Below are positions 19,399 through 27,666 of a DNA stretch of 27,666 nt, one piece after another. Both the position numbers and the translations under genes were made by a program. Where the stretch lies: assembly GCA_943912755.1 (NCBI GenBank), contig CALTWF010000082.1, forward strand, positions 1-27,666, read 5' to 3'. The notes under the pieces are model-generated. The model did not search any database. It worked only from the letters and a program-made list of their open reading frames with translations, and was not told the DNA's origin. The stretch comes from an uncultured Pseudomonas sp. (GTDB lineage Bacteria > Pseudomonadota > Gammaproteobacteria > Pseudomonadales > Pseudomonadaceae). Position 1 is the stretch's first letter. The number at the start of each line of letters is the position of its first letter.

Positions 19399-22300
19399 AT
19401 GGCGCAGGAATCCCGCCTGGCGGTAACCATTGACTCGCGGGGCGCCAAGCGCAATGCGGACGACCTGACTGGGTCGCTTCAGGATATGACGCGGGCAGGG
19501 GATGCGGCGGCGTCATCAGCTGATGGCGTATCGTCCAGCCTTGACGATCAGCGCAAGGAGCTTTCGCAGCTGCTGGGCCAGATAAACCCTACGGTTGCAG
19601 CGCTCGGCCGCCTGGATGACATGCAGGAGAAGCTGGCGAAGTTCAAGGGTAGCAAGTTCCTCGACGCTGAAACATTCGACGAGTACAACCAGCGCATCAA
19701 CACGCTGCGCCAGGGTATCGGCGAATCCGCCGAGGGCATGAACAAGGCTGGCATGTCGGCAAAAGCCTATCAGGCTGCGCTGCGCGGGGTGCCGGCCCAG
19801 TTCACCGACATCGCTGTCAGCCTCCAGGGCGGCCAGGCTCCTCTGACGGTCCTCCTCCAGCAGGGCGGCCAGCTCAAGGACATGTTCGGCGGCATCGGTC
19901 CAGCAGCGCGTGCTCTGGGCGGCTATGTCGCTGGACTGGTGAATCCGTTCACCGTTGCGGCTGCGGCGGCCGGCGTTCTGGCCCTGGCATACTACCAAGG
20001 CTCGGAGGAGTCGGAGCGCTTCGCCAATGCCCTGATCGAGAACGGTAACGCAGCTGGTACCAGTGCTAACCAACTCGCTGATATGGCAAACCAGGTTGCG
20101 GCCACCAGCGGAACGGTCGGCGCCGCTGCTGACGTGCTTACCAAGCTGGCGTCGGCAGGCAACCCGCTGACCTCGATGTACGTCGAGATCACTCAGGCAT
20201 CGCTGTCGTGGTCTAAGCAAACCGGCCGTAACATCGACGATGTCGTTAAGTCGTTCAACGACATCGCGAAAGGCCCGGTCGAGGCCATCAAGAAGCTCGA
20301 CGGCGAGCTCAATATCCTCACCGCATCTGAGTACGCCAACATCGTATCCCTGCAAGAACAGGGCAAGACGATGGATGCGGCGCGGCTCGCTGCTTCACTG
20401 TATGCCGAGGAGATCAACGGCAGGGCGGCCGAGATAGAGCGGAATCTGGGCGATCTTGAATCCGCATGGCAAACCATTGCCGGTGCAGCCAAAAAAGCCT
20501 GGGACTCGATGCTTGATGTCGGCCGCGAGCAGACAATCGAGGACCAGATCGCCAATACCGAGAAGATCCTTGCGGGCAGGAAGGAGGGCTTCCTTTCCTA
20601 CCTGTTTAGCGAGGACGATTCTTCCACCAAGTTCCTCGAAAACAAGCTGAAGCAGCTCCAGAATGCCTTAGCCACCAACAATGCTGCAGCAGCAGCGCAG
20701 GCGAACGAAAACGCCATCCAGTCGGCCGGCAAGAAGGCGGTTGACTCGATCAACGCCACATTCAAGGCGTCCCAGACGCAGACGGAGAAGCTTCAGAAGC
20801 AGCTCAAGGACATCGACAAGGCCCGTACTGATGCGGTGAAAGCTGGAGCCTTTACTGCGGACGAGGAGGTTAAGTACGCCGCCGCCAGGAAGAACATCGA
20901 GCAGCAGATTGCTGATATCAAGACTCGCGAGGCGAAGAAGAATGCGCCGAAGAATGTAAATCGCGGCGTGGCCGAGGCGGTTAACACATTCTCGCGTCTG
21001 TATGGCCAGTACGATCCGGCGGCTCAGGCCGCCCGCGCCCTGACGAAAGAGCAAGAGCAGCTGGACTTGGCCCTGAAGAAGGGCAAGATCAGCCAGGACG
21101 AGTATGGCAAGGCTCTGGCCCAGGCCTCCATCAACTACGCGGCCGTGGCGAATGGTGCGAAGGGCTTGGCGGCGGCCGAGCAGTACAGGGCGCAGATCAA
21201 TCGAAAGATTGCACTGGAGCGCGAGGGCTACCAAGTCGAGGCCAAGGCAGTCGGCATGGGCGATGTCCAGGCGGGGCGCTATCGGCAGACGGTTGCCCTT
21301 GAAAGCCAGATGAATGAGGAGTTGCTGACCCTCCAGAGCAACCTCACCAATGCGCAGACTGCCGAGCAGAAGGAAGGCATCCGGCAGCAGATCCAGGCGC
21401 TTAGGGACTCGATCCCGGCGCGCCGTCAGGCTTTGCAGGATGGCTTTGTCGCCATCGACCAGGAGAAGGCCAATCCCTTCAATGGCTGGACTGCCTCGCT
21501 GCAGAACTTCCAGACCCAGGCTGCCGATGTTGCTGGCCAGACCCAGTCGCTGTTCACCAACGCCTTCGGCACGATCTCCAGCGGCGTTGGTAGCGCCTTC
21601 GAGAAAATGGCCTTGGACGGTCAGACCTTCGGTGAATCGGTATCGCAGATCACTCGCAGCCTTGTTGGCGGGGTGATCAACTCGCTGGGCCAGATGGCGG
21701 CCCAATGGGCGGTCAACCAGGCTCTACAGCTTGCGTTCGACGGCGCCAGGCAGGCTTCTTCGGCGGCAGAGATAGCCCGCATCACCGCCGAGACGACGGC
21801 CAGGACGGCCAGTATCGCAACGACAACGACCGCCAAGGTGGCGGCAGATGGAATCACGACTGCTTCTAGCCTGACCGCCACTGCCACAACCACTACTGCC
21901 CAGGTTGCTGCCGCCGGTACAACGCTCGCGGCGTGGCTTCCGGCTGCGCTTGTAGCGTCGGTGGGGACGTTCGGTGCGGCCGCAATTGTTGGTGGCACCG
22001 CGCTTCTCGCTGCCTTCGCGCTCATCAAGGGCTTCAGCACCGGCGGCTACGTTTCGGGATCCGGTACCGGAACCTCGGACAGCATCCCGGCGCGCCTGAG
22101 TAATGGGGAGTTTGTCGTGAACGCCAAGGCAACCGCGCGCAACCGCGAACTGCTGGAGGCGATCAACTCGAATGAGCGCGTTTCGTTCGCCGGGGAGAAC
22201 CTGTCCGTCAGCGCGAGCAGGACGAATGACTCGACCCAGTCTCAGAAGTCGGGGATGAGCCTCACCGTCAATCTGATCGAGGACAAGGCCAATGCTGGCC

Positions 22301-22428
22301 GGGTTTCTCAATCGACCACAGAGGACGGAGCCAACATTCTTCAGATCTGTGTTGCCAGCATCATGGGTGATGGCGAGATGTACCAGGCCATCAGCAACAA
22401 GTTTGGGATGCAGGGAGTCGGCTCATGA
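19399..22428 (+). CDS. Tail tape measure protein, lambda gpH-like
   Basis: A 1009-residue protein. The N-terminal region (about 1-150) is coiled-coil-rich. Residues about 130-300 fit the lambda-type tape measure domain, with the conserved block TDIAVSLQGGQAPLTVLLQQ then GGQLKDMFGGIGPAARALGG, followed by a hydrophobic helix (NPFTVAAAAAGVLALAYY). The middle is helical with many Gln/Ala/Lys. The C-terminal third carries a lambda-type C domain, Ala/Thr-rich stretches, a hydrophobic segment (AAALVASVGTFG-like, about 850-880) and the closing GFSTGGYVSGSGTGTSDSIP then RLSNGEFVVNAKA motif. It fixes tail length; at ~1.5 Å per residue the tail would be about 150 nm, an inference. Confidence 0.95.
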   Translation: MAQESRLAVTIDSRGAKRNADDLTGSLQDMTRAGDAAASSADGVSSSLDDQRKELSQLLGQINPTVAALGRLDDMQEKLAKFKGSKFLDAETFDEYNQRINTLRQGIGESAEGMNKAGMSAKAYQAALRGVPAQFTDIAVSLQGGQAPLTVLLQQGGQLKDMFGGIGPAARALGGYVAGLVNPFTVAAAAAGVLALAYYQGSEESERFANALIENGNAAGTSANQLADMANQVAATSGTVGAAADVLTKLASAGNPLTSMYVEITQASLSWSKQTGRNIDDVVKSFNDIAKGPVEAIKKLDGELNILTASEYANIVSLQEQGKTMDAARLAASLYAEEINGRAAEIERNLGDLESAWQTIAGAAKKAWDSMLDVGREQTIEDQIANTEKILAGRKEGFLSYLFSEDDSSTKFLENKLKQLQNALATNNAAAAAQANENAIQSAGKKAVDSINATFKASQTQTEKLQKQLKDIDKARTDAVKAGAFTADEEVKYAAARKNIEQQIADIKTREAKKNAPKNVNRGVAEAVNTFSRLYGQYDPAAQAARALTKEQEQLDLALKKGKISQDEYGKALAQASINYAAVANGAKGLAAAEQYRAQINRKIALEREGYQVEAKAVGMGDVQAGRYRQTVALESQMNEELLTLQSNLTNAQTAEQKEGIRQQIQALRDSIPARRQALQDGFVAIDQEKANPFNGWTASLQNFQTQAADVAGQTQSLFTNAFGTISSGVGSAFEKMALDGQTFGESVSQITRSLVGGVINSLGQMAAQWAVNQALQLAFDGARQASSAAEIARITAETTARTASIATTTTAKVAADGITTASSLTATATTTTAQVAAAGTTLAAWLPAALVASVGTFGAAAIVGGTALLAAFALIKGFSTGGYVSGSGTGTSDSIPARLSNGEFVVNAKATARNRELLEAINSNERVSFAGENLSVSASRTNDSTQSQKSGMSLTVNLIEDKANAGRVSQSTTEDGANILQICVASIMGDGEMYQAISNKFGMQGVGS

Positions 22429-22880
22429 TTGATTACCCATCAGAGTTGCCTCTTCCGCTCCAGGACGGGTACGCGCTGGAGACCCCTGTAGATCCAATGC
22501 TGCGCACGCAGATGGAGTCCGGGCGCGCACGGCAGCGCCTGAACTTCGATGAGGTGCCATACCTGATAAACGCCAAATGGAACTGTGACCGGAACCAGAT
22601 GGCGTTTTTCCAGGCGTGGTATGCGCGAACCCTTGTTCAGGGTGTTGAGTGGTTCAGGGCAACATTGCTTACCCCGGCGGGCTTCAAGGAATACGAGTGT
22701 CGCTTCACTGGGCACTACACAGGGCCGGCGCTGACCCAGGTCAGCAGGTGGGAGTACACGGCGACACTCGAACTCCGCGAGCCTCCATTCATCCAGCCAG
22801 GATGGGAGGACTTCCCGGAGTTCTGGTTCATGATGAATATCATCGATCTGGCGGTTAACGTGGAGTGGCCAGAATCATGA
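22425..22880 (+). CDS. Minor tail protein (gpM-position)
   Basis: A 151-residue protein coupled to the tape measure stop by an ATGA overlap. It opens YPSELPLPLQDGYALETPVD, has RARQRLNFDEVPYLINAKWN in the middle and strands YECRFTGHYTGPALTQVSRW and EYTATLELREPPFI, and ends in a Trp/Phe-rich segment (GWEDFPEFWFMMNI). The β-rich layout and its place directly after the tape measure match the distal tail proteins of lambda-like tails (gpM position) that start the tail tip. A specific family name cannot be given with confidence. The next gene overlaps its stop. Confidence 0.78.
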   Translation: MIDYPSELPLPLQDGYALETPVDPMLRTQMESGRARQRLNFDEVPYLINAKWNCDRNQMAFFQAWYARTLVQGVEWFRATLLTPAGFKEYECRFTGHYTGPALTQVSRWEYTATLELREPPFIQPGWEDFPEFWFMMNIIDLAVNVEWPES

Positions 22881-23383
22881 CTGACTCCGCTGTTCTTGAG
22901 CAGATATACCGTGAGGCGCTGGCGTCGGGAGGGAAATAGGCTTTCATCTACACCCTCGAACTGACCTGTCCAGCATGGGCAGAACCAATCTTGATCTGCA
23001 ACGGATTCAAGAACCGGGTCTGCGGCACGGAGGATGGCCGGCTTCTGACGTTTGAGGCCGCCAACATCGGAATCGCTCTGCCGCAGAAGAACAACAAGGG
23101 CAATCAGGCGCTTGCGTTCTCCGTTGATAACACGACTGGCATAGCCCAGCAGAAGGCTGACGAGGCTCTCGACGCTGGGGCCAGGATCACTGCCACCTAT
23201 CGGGCTTACCTTGCCAGCGACTTATCCGCCCCCTGCGAGAGGCCCTATCGCATGTCGCTCGTTAGCGACTCGTTCGAGCGAAACGAAGCCATTCTGCAAT
23301 GTGGCTTCCTCGACTTAATTGGCACGGCATGGCCCCGTGACACTTACAGCGCCAACTTCGTGCCCGGCCTCAAGTACCTCTAA
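22877..23383 (+). pseudogene. DUF1833-like minor tail protein gene with in-frame amber codon
   Basis: The frame begins at an ATG overlapping the previous stop and codes MTDSAVLEQIYREALASGGK, meets TAG at 22937-22939, then continues without interruption to 23383 as AFIYTLELTCPAWAEPILIC and onward. The text on both sides reads as one DUF1833-type protein: a short helical start, the IYTLEL strand, QALAFSVDNTTGIAQQ in the middle, ARITATYRAYLASDLSAP, and the end TYSANFVPGLKYL. It would be a 168-codon minor tail protein in the gpL position. No convincing restart follows (a TTG at 22991 lacks a site and would drop conserved residues). It may be a mutated gene, a sequencing error or read-through; the rest of the frame is intact, so any mutation is recent. 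Confidence 0.75.
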
Positions 23384-23393
23384 AGGACATAAT

Positions 23394-23789
23394 GTGGAGT
23401 GGATTAACGAGTACCTCTCGCGCAAGTACGAGAGTGGTGCGCGCGGGCCGGAGGCATATGACTGTTGGGGCCTCGTGCGGGAGGCGCGCCACCGCTACAT
23501 GGGCAAGCGCTTGCTTCCCGAGTGGGGCGCCGCATGCAACACCAATCCAAAGGAGATCACCAGGGCGTACCGGGCGGAGTCGCCTGCGATGGAGCAGTGC
23601 AGGCCAGAGGCGGGGGCGATTGCCGCGGTGATGCGCGGACCGCTTTGCGTGCATGTTGCTCTGGTCGTTTATGCGGGGGGGCGACTCAAGGTGCTGGAGA
23701 CCAATCCTGGTCGCGGTGCCAGGTGCCGCCCGATTTCTCAGTTCGAAAGCGACCACAACGTCGTCCTCTATTACCGGGATCGAGAATGA
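23394..23789 (+). CDS. Tail assembly peptidase, NlpC/P60 type (gpK-like)
   Basis: A 131-residue protein with an NlpC/P60 core: nucleophile C24 in AYDCWGLVREARHRYMG, catalytic histidine H87 in LCVHVALVVYAGG, and the strand LKVLETNPGRG after it. This corresponds to the C-terminal half of lambda gpK, a cysteine peptidase of tail assembly that may also trim peptidoglycan at infection. The start is a GTG at 23394 with AAAGGA upstream; the ATG at 23392 is in another frame. It lacks the JAB/Mov34 half found in lambda gpK. It sits between the interrupted DUF1833 gene and the J-like gene. Confidence 0.9.
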   Translation: MEWINEYLSRKYESGARGPEAYDCWGLVREARHRYMGKRLLPEWGAACNTNPKEITRAYRAESPAMEQCRPEAGAIAAVMRGPLCVHVALVVYAGGRLKVLETNPGRGARCRPISQFESDHNVVLYYRDRE

Positions 23790-26497
23790 TCGAAATCTAC
23801 CCAAACAAGCTCGCCCCCGCTCCGGTCGAGACGCATTATGTCGAGCGTAGGATCAGCCTGCTCGAATGGTTCAGGTCGAATGGGATGCCAACTGATTTGA
23901 ATCCGGCGGATCTGCCGATGAGCGCTTTCATCAATGGAGCTCGTATAGCTCCTGAGCGCTGGGCCTCGGTTGGTTTTGGGCGGGCGGATCTGGTGCAGAT
24001 CTACCGGGAGCCGAAAGGCTTGGATGAGATCTACATCCATTCGATGATCATCTTCAAAGCAGCAAAGGCGGTGCTCAGCGCATTGACGCCAAAAATGCCG
24101 TCGCTTAACAACAGGAACACCAAAACCGGCAACGATCTCTCACTGGCGACCGTCAAGGGTAACCAGGCGAAGCTCAACTCCGTGATCCGTGAGATCGCCG
24201 GCCGCCAGCGCCCATACCCTGACTACGCGCTTCCGCCGATTCGGTATTTCGATGACCCGCGCTCGCAGTGGATCGAGATGCTTCTGGTCATCGGAAAGGG
24301 CAGCTATGAGATCCCAGTGAGCAGCATCCTGATCGGTGAAACCCCGGTCGCATCACTGGGGGCCGATGCTAGCTTCACGATTTATGAGCCAGGAGCGAAC
24401 GTTGCTGGAGAGACTGCAGCGCAGTGGTGGCACTCCGCGCCAGAGGTAGGAGCAACGTCAACTGGGACCTCCGGGATTGAATTGAAGGCAACATATGCGG
24501 TAACCCCATCACCTGACGCCCAGTCTTTCCAGTTTGCCGGGAAGACTGTGACAGTGCCGGCGGGGGCTGGGCAGTTCCCTGATGGCTGGGCCGCCGGGAT
24601 GATCGTCAGGATTGAGGTCGGTTATCCCCTAGATGTGATTGATGGAGGGGCTGATCGAGACATCATTCGCGGCAACCTCGAGCAGTTTGCCCTGTATGTG
24701 GGGATGCCGATTGAGGTCGTTGGAGTGAATGCGGGCAGCTATACGGTTGCCAGTTACACCCCAGGTACTGGCTCAGATCCTGACGAAATGACCCTTGACT
24801 GGGGCGCCGGAGGTCCAGCCACCGGACTTGTCCTTGGCGCAGGACTGGTAATGGGTATCGGTTTCAGAGGCTTGCGCTACCGAATCACCGCGGCTAGCAA
24901 TGCTTCAATTTCCGTAGAGCGGATGGATGATTCCGGCGAGAACGATACTACCTGGCCAGGATACGACCCGCTAACCACATCGACGGCTGCACTATCTCTT
25001 GACGGGTCAACTCAAGAAGGGGACTGGTCAGGCCCTTTCCCTGCTTGTCCAAGCGGTACCACTACTAGGCGGCTTGCCTGGGACATCTTCTTCCCGCAGG
25101 GGCTGACTCATGTTGGTCAAAAGTACGGAAACACCGAAAACTTCTCTGTGACTGTAGAGGTTCAATACAGGTCAGCAGGCTCATCCGGGGCGTGGTCATC
25201 TTTTCAAAAGACCTACACGCAAGCAACGCTAGACCAGCTTGGGTTCACTGAGTACTTGGATATCCCTGAAATGCGTCCAGAAGTGCGCATGCGAAGGATT
25301 GGAGCTAAATCCACAAGCACATCTGACGCGAACACCGTGCAATGGTATGGGCTCAGGGCAAACCTTCCAGCACCAACCAGTTATGCTGGCGTGACTTTGC
25401 TCGCGTTGAAAGTGAAGGGCGGAAATCGCATTGCCTCACAGTCAGAGAATCAGGTTTCGGTTATCGCAACCCGAAAACTCAGGACCAGGCGAAGCGGGGC
25501 CTGGACCTCACCTGAAGCGACTCGCGACATTTCGGCGTGGATCGGGTACGTCGCACAGAGTGTCGGATATTCAGTAGAGGACGGTGATTCGGATATCGAC
25601 CTTGACGAGCTTGATCGATTGCAGGAGATATGGACGGCGCGTGGAGATCATTACGACAGAACGATCGACACCGCGAGCACTGTCAAAGCCTGCATGATTG
25701 AAGCAATGCAGGTTGGCTTCTCTGAGCTGACAATTGCTCGGGGCCTGATCCGCCCGGTTCGGGATGAGCTGCGCGGCCCTGACTTCGATCACATGTACAA
25801 CCCTCAGGTGATGACCAAGCCCCTCAAGCGCGAGGCTGAGCATGTCACCGAGGATGACTTTGATGGGGTCGACGTTGAATACACGGACGGCACCACCTGG
25901 CAGGTAGAGACGGTTGAATGTCGACTTCCTGGAGATATGGGCCTGCGTACCGAGAAGGTCAAGATCGAAGGTATCAGCGACGAGACCAGGGCTTGGCGCT
26001 ATGGCATGCGCCGGCGCCGTCAGCAGGTCTACCAGCGCAAGCGTTACAGCTTCTCTACGGAACTCGACGCGCTCAACAGTGGCTACCTCGATTACGTCCT
26101 GCTTGGCGACACCACGCCAGGCTATGCACAGAGCGCCATGCTCAAAGGTTACGCCCCACTGGGCAGCCTGCACATGCTGGTTTCGTCCGAGCGGTTCGAC
26201 TGGTCGGCCGGGGGCGAGCATTGGATTGCGCTGCGCAGACCTGACGGCAGCGCATCCGGCCCATACATCGCCACCCGAATCGACGACTACCGGCTGACCA
26301 TTCCAATCCTGGACTTCGTACCAGTACTGAACAGCGCCATGGATGCGCCCGTGCTCCAGTTCGGGCCCAAGGCCAGGTTCTGCTACCCGGCGCTGATCAA
26401 GGAAGTAAACCCAAGCGGTACCGTCAGCTGCAACGTCACCGCAGTGAACTACGACGAGCGCGTCTACTTGGACGACGACAACTTCCCACCGGCCTGA
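23786..26497 (+). CDS. Tail tip / host specificity protein, J-like (TipJ)
   Basis: A 903-residue protein. The N-terminal ~110 residues (MIEIYPNKLAPAPVETHYVE, then LLEWFRSNGMPTDLN) resemble the start of J-like tail tip proteins and may include a short gpI-like unit, since no separate gpI gene is present. A β-rich body follows (about 150-560: PIRYFDDPRSQWIEMLLVIG, then GSYEIPVSSILIGETPVASL). The C-terminal part (about 560-900) has the conserved tip-attachment text ETRAWRYGMRRRRQQVYQRK and ends in strands (FGPKARFCYPALIKEVNP). J proteins sit at the distal end of the tail and select the receptor. Between about residues 190 and 590 the base composition seems less GC-rich than the flanks. The ATG overlaps the NlpC/P60 stop. 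Confidence 0.9.
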   Translation: MIEIYPNKLAPAPVETHYVERRISLLEWFRSNGMPTDLNPADLPMSAFINGARIAPERWASVGFGRADLVQIYREPKGLDEIYIHSMIIFKAAKAVLSALTPKMPSLNNRNTKTGNDLSLATVKGNQAKLNSVIREIAGRQRPYPDYALPPIRYFDDPRSQWIEMLLVIGKGSYEIPVSSILIGETPVASLGADASFTIYEPGANVAGETAAQWWHSAPEVGATSTGTSGIELKATYAVTPSPDAQSFQFAGKTVTVPAGAGQFPDGWAAGMIVRIEVGYPLDVIDGGADRDIIRGNLEQFALYVGMPIEVVGVNAGSYTVASYTPGTGSDPDEMTLDWGAGGPATGLVLGAGLVMGIGFRGLRYRITAASNASISVERMDDSGENDTTWPGYDPLTTSTAALSLDGSTQEGDWSGPFPACPSGTTTRRLAWDIFFPQGLTHVGQKYGNTENFSVTVEVQYRSAGSSGAWSSFQKTYTQATLDQLGFTEYLDIPEMRPEVRMRRIGAKSTSTSDANTVQWYGLRANLPAPTSYAGVTLLALKVKGGNRIASQSENQVSVIATRKLRTRRSGAWTSPEATRDISAWIGYVAQSVGYSVEDGDSDIDLDELDRLQEIWTARGDHYDRTIDTASTVKACMIEAMQVGFSELTIARGLIRPVRDELRGPDFDHMYNPQVMTKPLKREAEHVTEDDFDGVDVEYTDGTTWQVETVECRLPGDMGLRTEKVKIEGISDETRAWRYGMRRRRQQVYQRKRYSFSTELDALNSGYLDYVLLGDTTPGYAQSAMLKGYAPLGSLHMLVSSERFDWSAGGEHWIALRRPDGSASGPYIATRIDDYRLTIPILDFVPVLNSAMDAPVLQFGPKARFCYPALIKEVNPSGTVSCNVTAVNYDERVYLDDDNFPPA

Positions 26498-26516
26498 CCG
26501 GACCCTGAACGAGCAT

Positions 26517-26540
26517 GCCCGCCATTGAGCGGGCTTTTTT
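26517..26540 (+). terminator. Intrinsic terminator after the J-like gene
   Basis: GCCCGC (26517-26522) pairs with GCGGGC (26529-26534) around a six-base loop and is followed by six T. It ends the tail transcript before the fibre gene. Confidence 0.88.
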
Positions 26541-26553
26541 ATGCCCGGAGAAT
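26535..26553 (+). repeat. 19-base terminator-tail/ribosome-site repeat, copy 2
   Basis: Identical over 19 bases to 19377-19395. It runs from the T tract of the preceding terminator to the GGAGA ribosome site of the fibre gene at 26556. Confidence 0.8.
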
Positions 26554-26555
26554 CT

Positions 26556-27666
26556 ATGCGATACAACACTGGCAACCTGGTTGGAACAGATGGTTCTAGC
26601 GATCCGCGCGATCTCTATGACAACGCCGGCATCATCGATCTGCTGATGAATGGATCTCTCGGAGATTACCTGAGCCGCCTCGGTGTCCCGCTGAAGTCCT
26701 GGGTCGGCATCATGCAGCAAGTAACTGACTATCTGCTCGTCATGGGCTTTGAGGCCCAGAACCTCATTTATGGGGCGGGCGTAATTGTTGATCGTCAAAC
26801 TCAGCTCATTGAAAGAGACGGTGAACTCTACAAAGTACGTCTCGCTGCCGATCTTCCCCTTACTCTTACTGGTGACTGGGCGACTGACTCGCCGAAGCTG
26901 CAAGCAGTTGGCGATGCGGCACTTCGTCAAGCGCTCGCCGCGGACGATGGTGCGGATCTGGTCGGCGGCGTACTCAAGAAAGGCGAAGTACTGGAACTCA
27001 AGCCGGGCTCATCGATCAGTCGGGGTGTTTCGTTCGCGGCCTACTTCGATGCACCGTTCAACGGTGCGGTGCGGATGGGGGCGTGTGATCTTACCGATGA
27101 AAACGATGAGAAGGGCTACTGGGTCGGCCTGCCGTCCCGGGATGCCTGGGGCGACCCTCGCAACATCGGCTTTGCATCGTTCGCCGCGAACCGCAACGGT
27201 GCGTCGTACAAGATCTACTCATCTACGTTCGGCCACGACTGCGTGACATACGGTACCGCGTCCTTTGCGGCAGGTGCGGGCAGTTGCACTGGTAACCCCT
27301 ACCTCCCTGACACTGAGCCCTACGGTTACTGCTCGTTCGCGCTCGGCAAGAACGTGTGGACACCCGGGGAGAAAGCGTGCGGCATCGGTGACGCGCACAT
27401 CGTGAACGTGATTGGTGGCTTCGCTACCGGACGCGGTGTGACTATGCAGCCGAGCACCGCAAGCCCTAACCCGGTGGGGTCGGTGGGAATGGGTAATGCG
27501 ATCGAGGTCAACGGCCTCGGCCACGCAATGGGCAGCTGGCTGGAATGCGTAGAAGGCGTGCTGATCGGTCGCGGTATCAACGAAGAACTGCGCCTGCGCT
27601 CGAATACTGGAAATGAGATCGGCTTCGGCATCGGGCGGCTCACGCCAACTCTGAGGCTGACCGAGC
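26556..27666 (+). CDS. Tail fibre/tailspike protein (partial, runs off the window)
   Basis: An open frame of 370 codons from the ATG at 26556 (GGAGA five bases upstream) to the window edge. The N-terminal ~55 residues (GNLVGTDGSSDPRDLYDNAG, then LSRLGVPLKSWVGIMQQV) form an attachment-type helix region. Residues about 70-130 (IYGAGVIVDRQTQLIERDGE, then LYKVRLAADLPLTLTGDW) match the small domain typical of phage spikes with a GDAALRQALAADDGADLVGG closing helix. The remainder is Gly/Asn/Ser-rich, strand-repetitive sequence consistent with a β-helix or trimeric spike body that binds or cuts surface polysaccharide. It begins after a terminator. The catalytic or receptor part lies beyond the edge. 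Confidence 0.85.
   Translation, partial: MRYNTGNLVGTDGSSDPRDLYDNAGIIDLLMNGSLGDYLSRLGVPLKSWVGIMQQVTDYLLVMGFEAQNLIYGAGVIVDRQTQLIERDGELYKVRLAADLPLTLTGDWATDSPKLQAVGDAALRQALAADDGADLVGGVLKKGEVLELKPGSSISRGVSFAAYFDAPFNGAVRMGACDLTDENDEKGYWVGLPSRDAWGDPRNIGFASFAANRNGASYKIYSSTFGHDCVTYGTASFAAGAGSCTGNPYLPDTEPYGYCSFALGKNVWTPGEKACGIGDAHIVNVIGGFATGRGVTMQPSTASPNPVGSVGMGNAIEVNGLGHAMGSWLECVEGVLIGRGINEELRLRSNTGNEIGFGIGRLTPTLRLTE

Noticed and set aside
22877..23383. Reassignment of TAG as a sense codon in this phage
   Set aside because: TAG closes the 7070-7324, MuF-like and chaperone genes at sensible lengths, so one internal TAG does not support recoding across the genome.
23392..23631. ATG-initiated frame just before the NlpC/P60 gene
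   Set aside because: It uses a different frame from the peptidase; the GTG at 23394 opens the frame with C24 and H87, so this ATG frame is a shadow.
1..27666. CRISPR arrays, tRNA genes, insertion sequences and attachment sites
   Set aside because: I saw no regular repeat-spacer array, no cloverleaf-like segment with a CCA-type end, no transposase gene and no integrase or core-site duplication. Reading by eye can miss degenerate tRNAs.

Overview
The window is a contiguous piece of a temperate, lambda-like tailed phage or prophage with a siphovirus-type tail. The GC-rich codon use and the protein families suggest a Pseudomonas host, probably of the P. putida or P. fluorescens group. That host call is an inference from family resemblance; no host flank, integrase, repressor or attachment site lies in the window. 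Every gene but one is on the plus strand. Genes overlap or abut through ATGA and TAATG junctions, as in phage operons.

Early/replication region (1-5870): small zinc-motif proteins, an HNH nuclease, an O-like replication initiator whose linker-coding DNA holds iteron-like repeats (candidate origin), a possible helicase-loader partner, a run of small accessory proteins, then NinB and NinG recombination proteins, a 49-residue membrane protein and a protein in the position of antiterminator Q.

Switch and lysis region (5870-7650): a possible late promoter followed at once by a strong terminator (a pR'-tR' layout), a LydA-like holin, three uncharacterised small genes and one minus-strand gene with its own ribosome site. 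No endolysin is visible.

Packaging and head (7644-16900): phage metallopeptidase, small (DUF2280) and large terminase, DUF4055 portal, MuF-like minor head protein, scaffold-like protein, major capsid protein, an HNH/AP2 homing-endonuclease-type gene placed just after the capsid gene, then adaptor, closure, neck and tail-terminator proteins.

Tail (16960-27666): tail tube protein with a C-terminal Ig-like domain, assembly chaperone with a -1 frameshift extension, a secreted moron-like protein with a possible promoter and a clear terminator, a lambda-type tape measure protein, minor tail proteins, an NlpC/P60 tail peptidase, a J-like tail tip protein and the first 370 codons of a tail fibre/tailspike that runs off the window. 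The DUF1833-type minor tail gene has an in-frame amber codon at position 21, so the element may be a defective prophage, unless the base is wrong or the codon is read through.

Several intrinsic terminators lie inside the late operon, which makes sense if late RNA polymerase is antiterminated. Two imperfect copies of a 37-base hairpin, each starting two bases after a stop codon, and two copies of a 19-base terminator-tail/ribosome-site cassette are the clearest unexplained signals.
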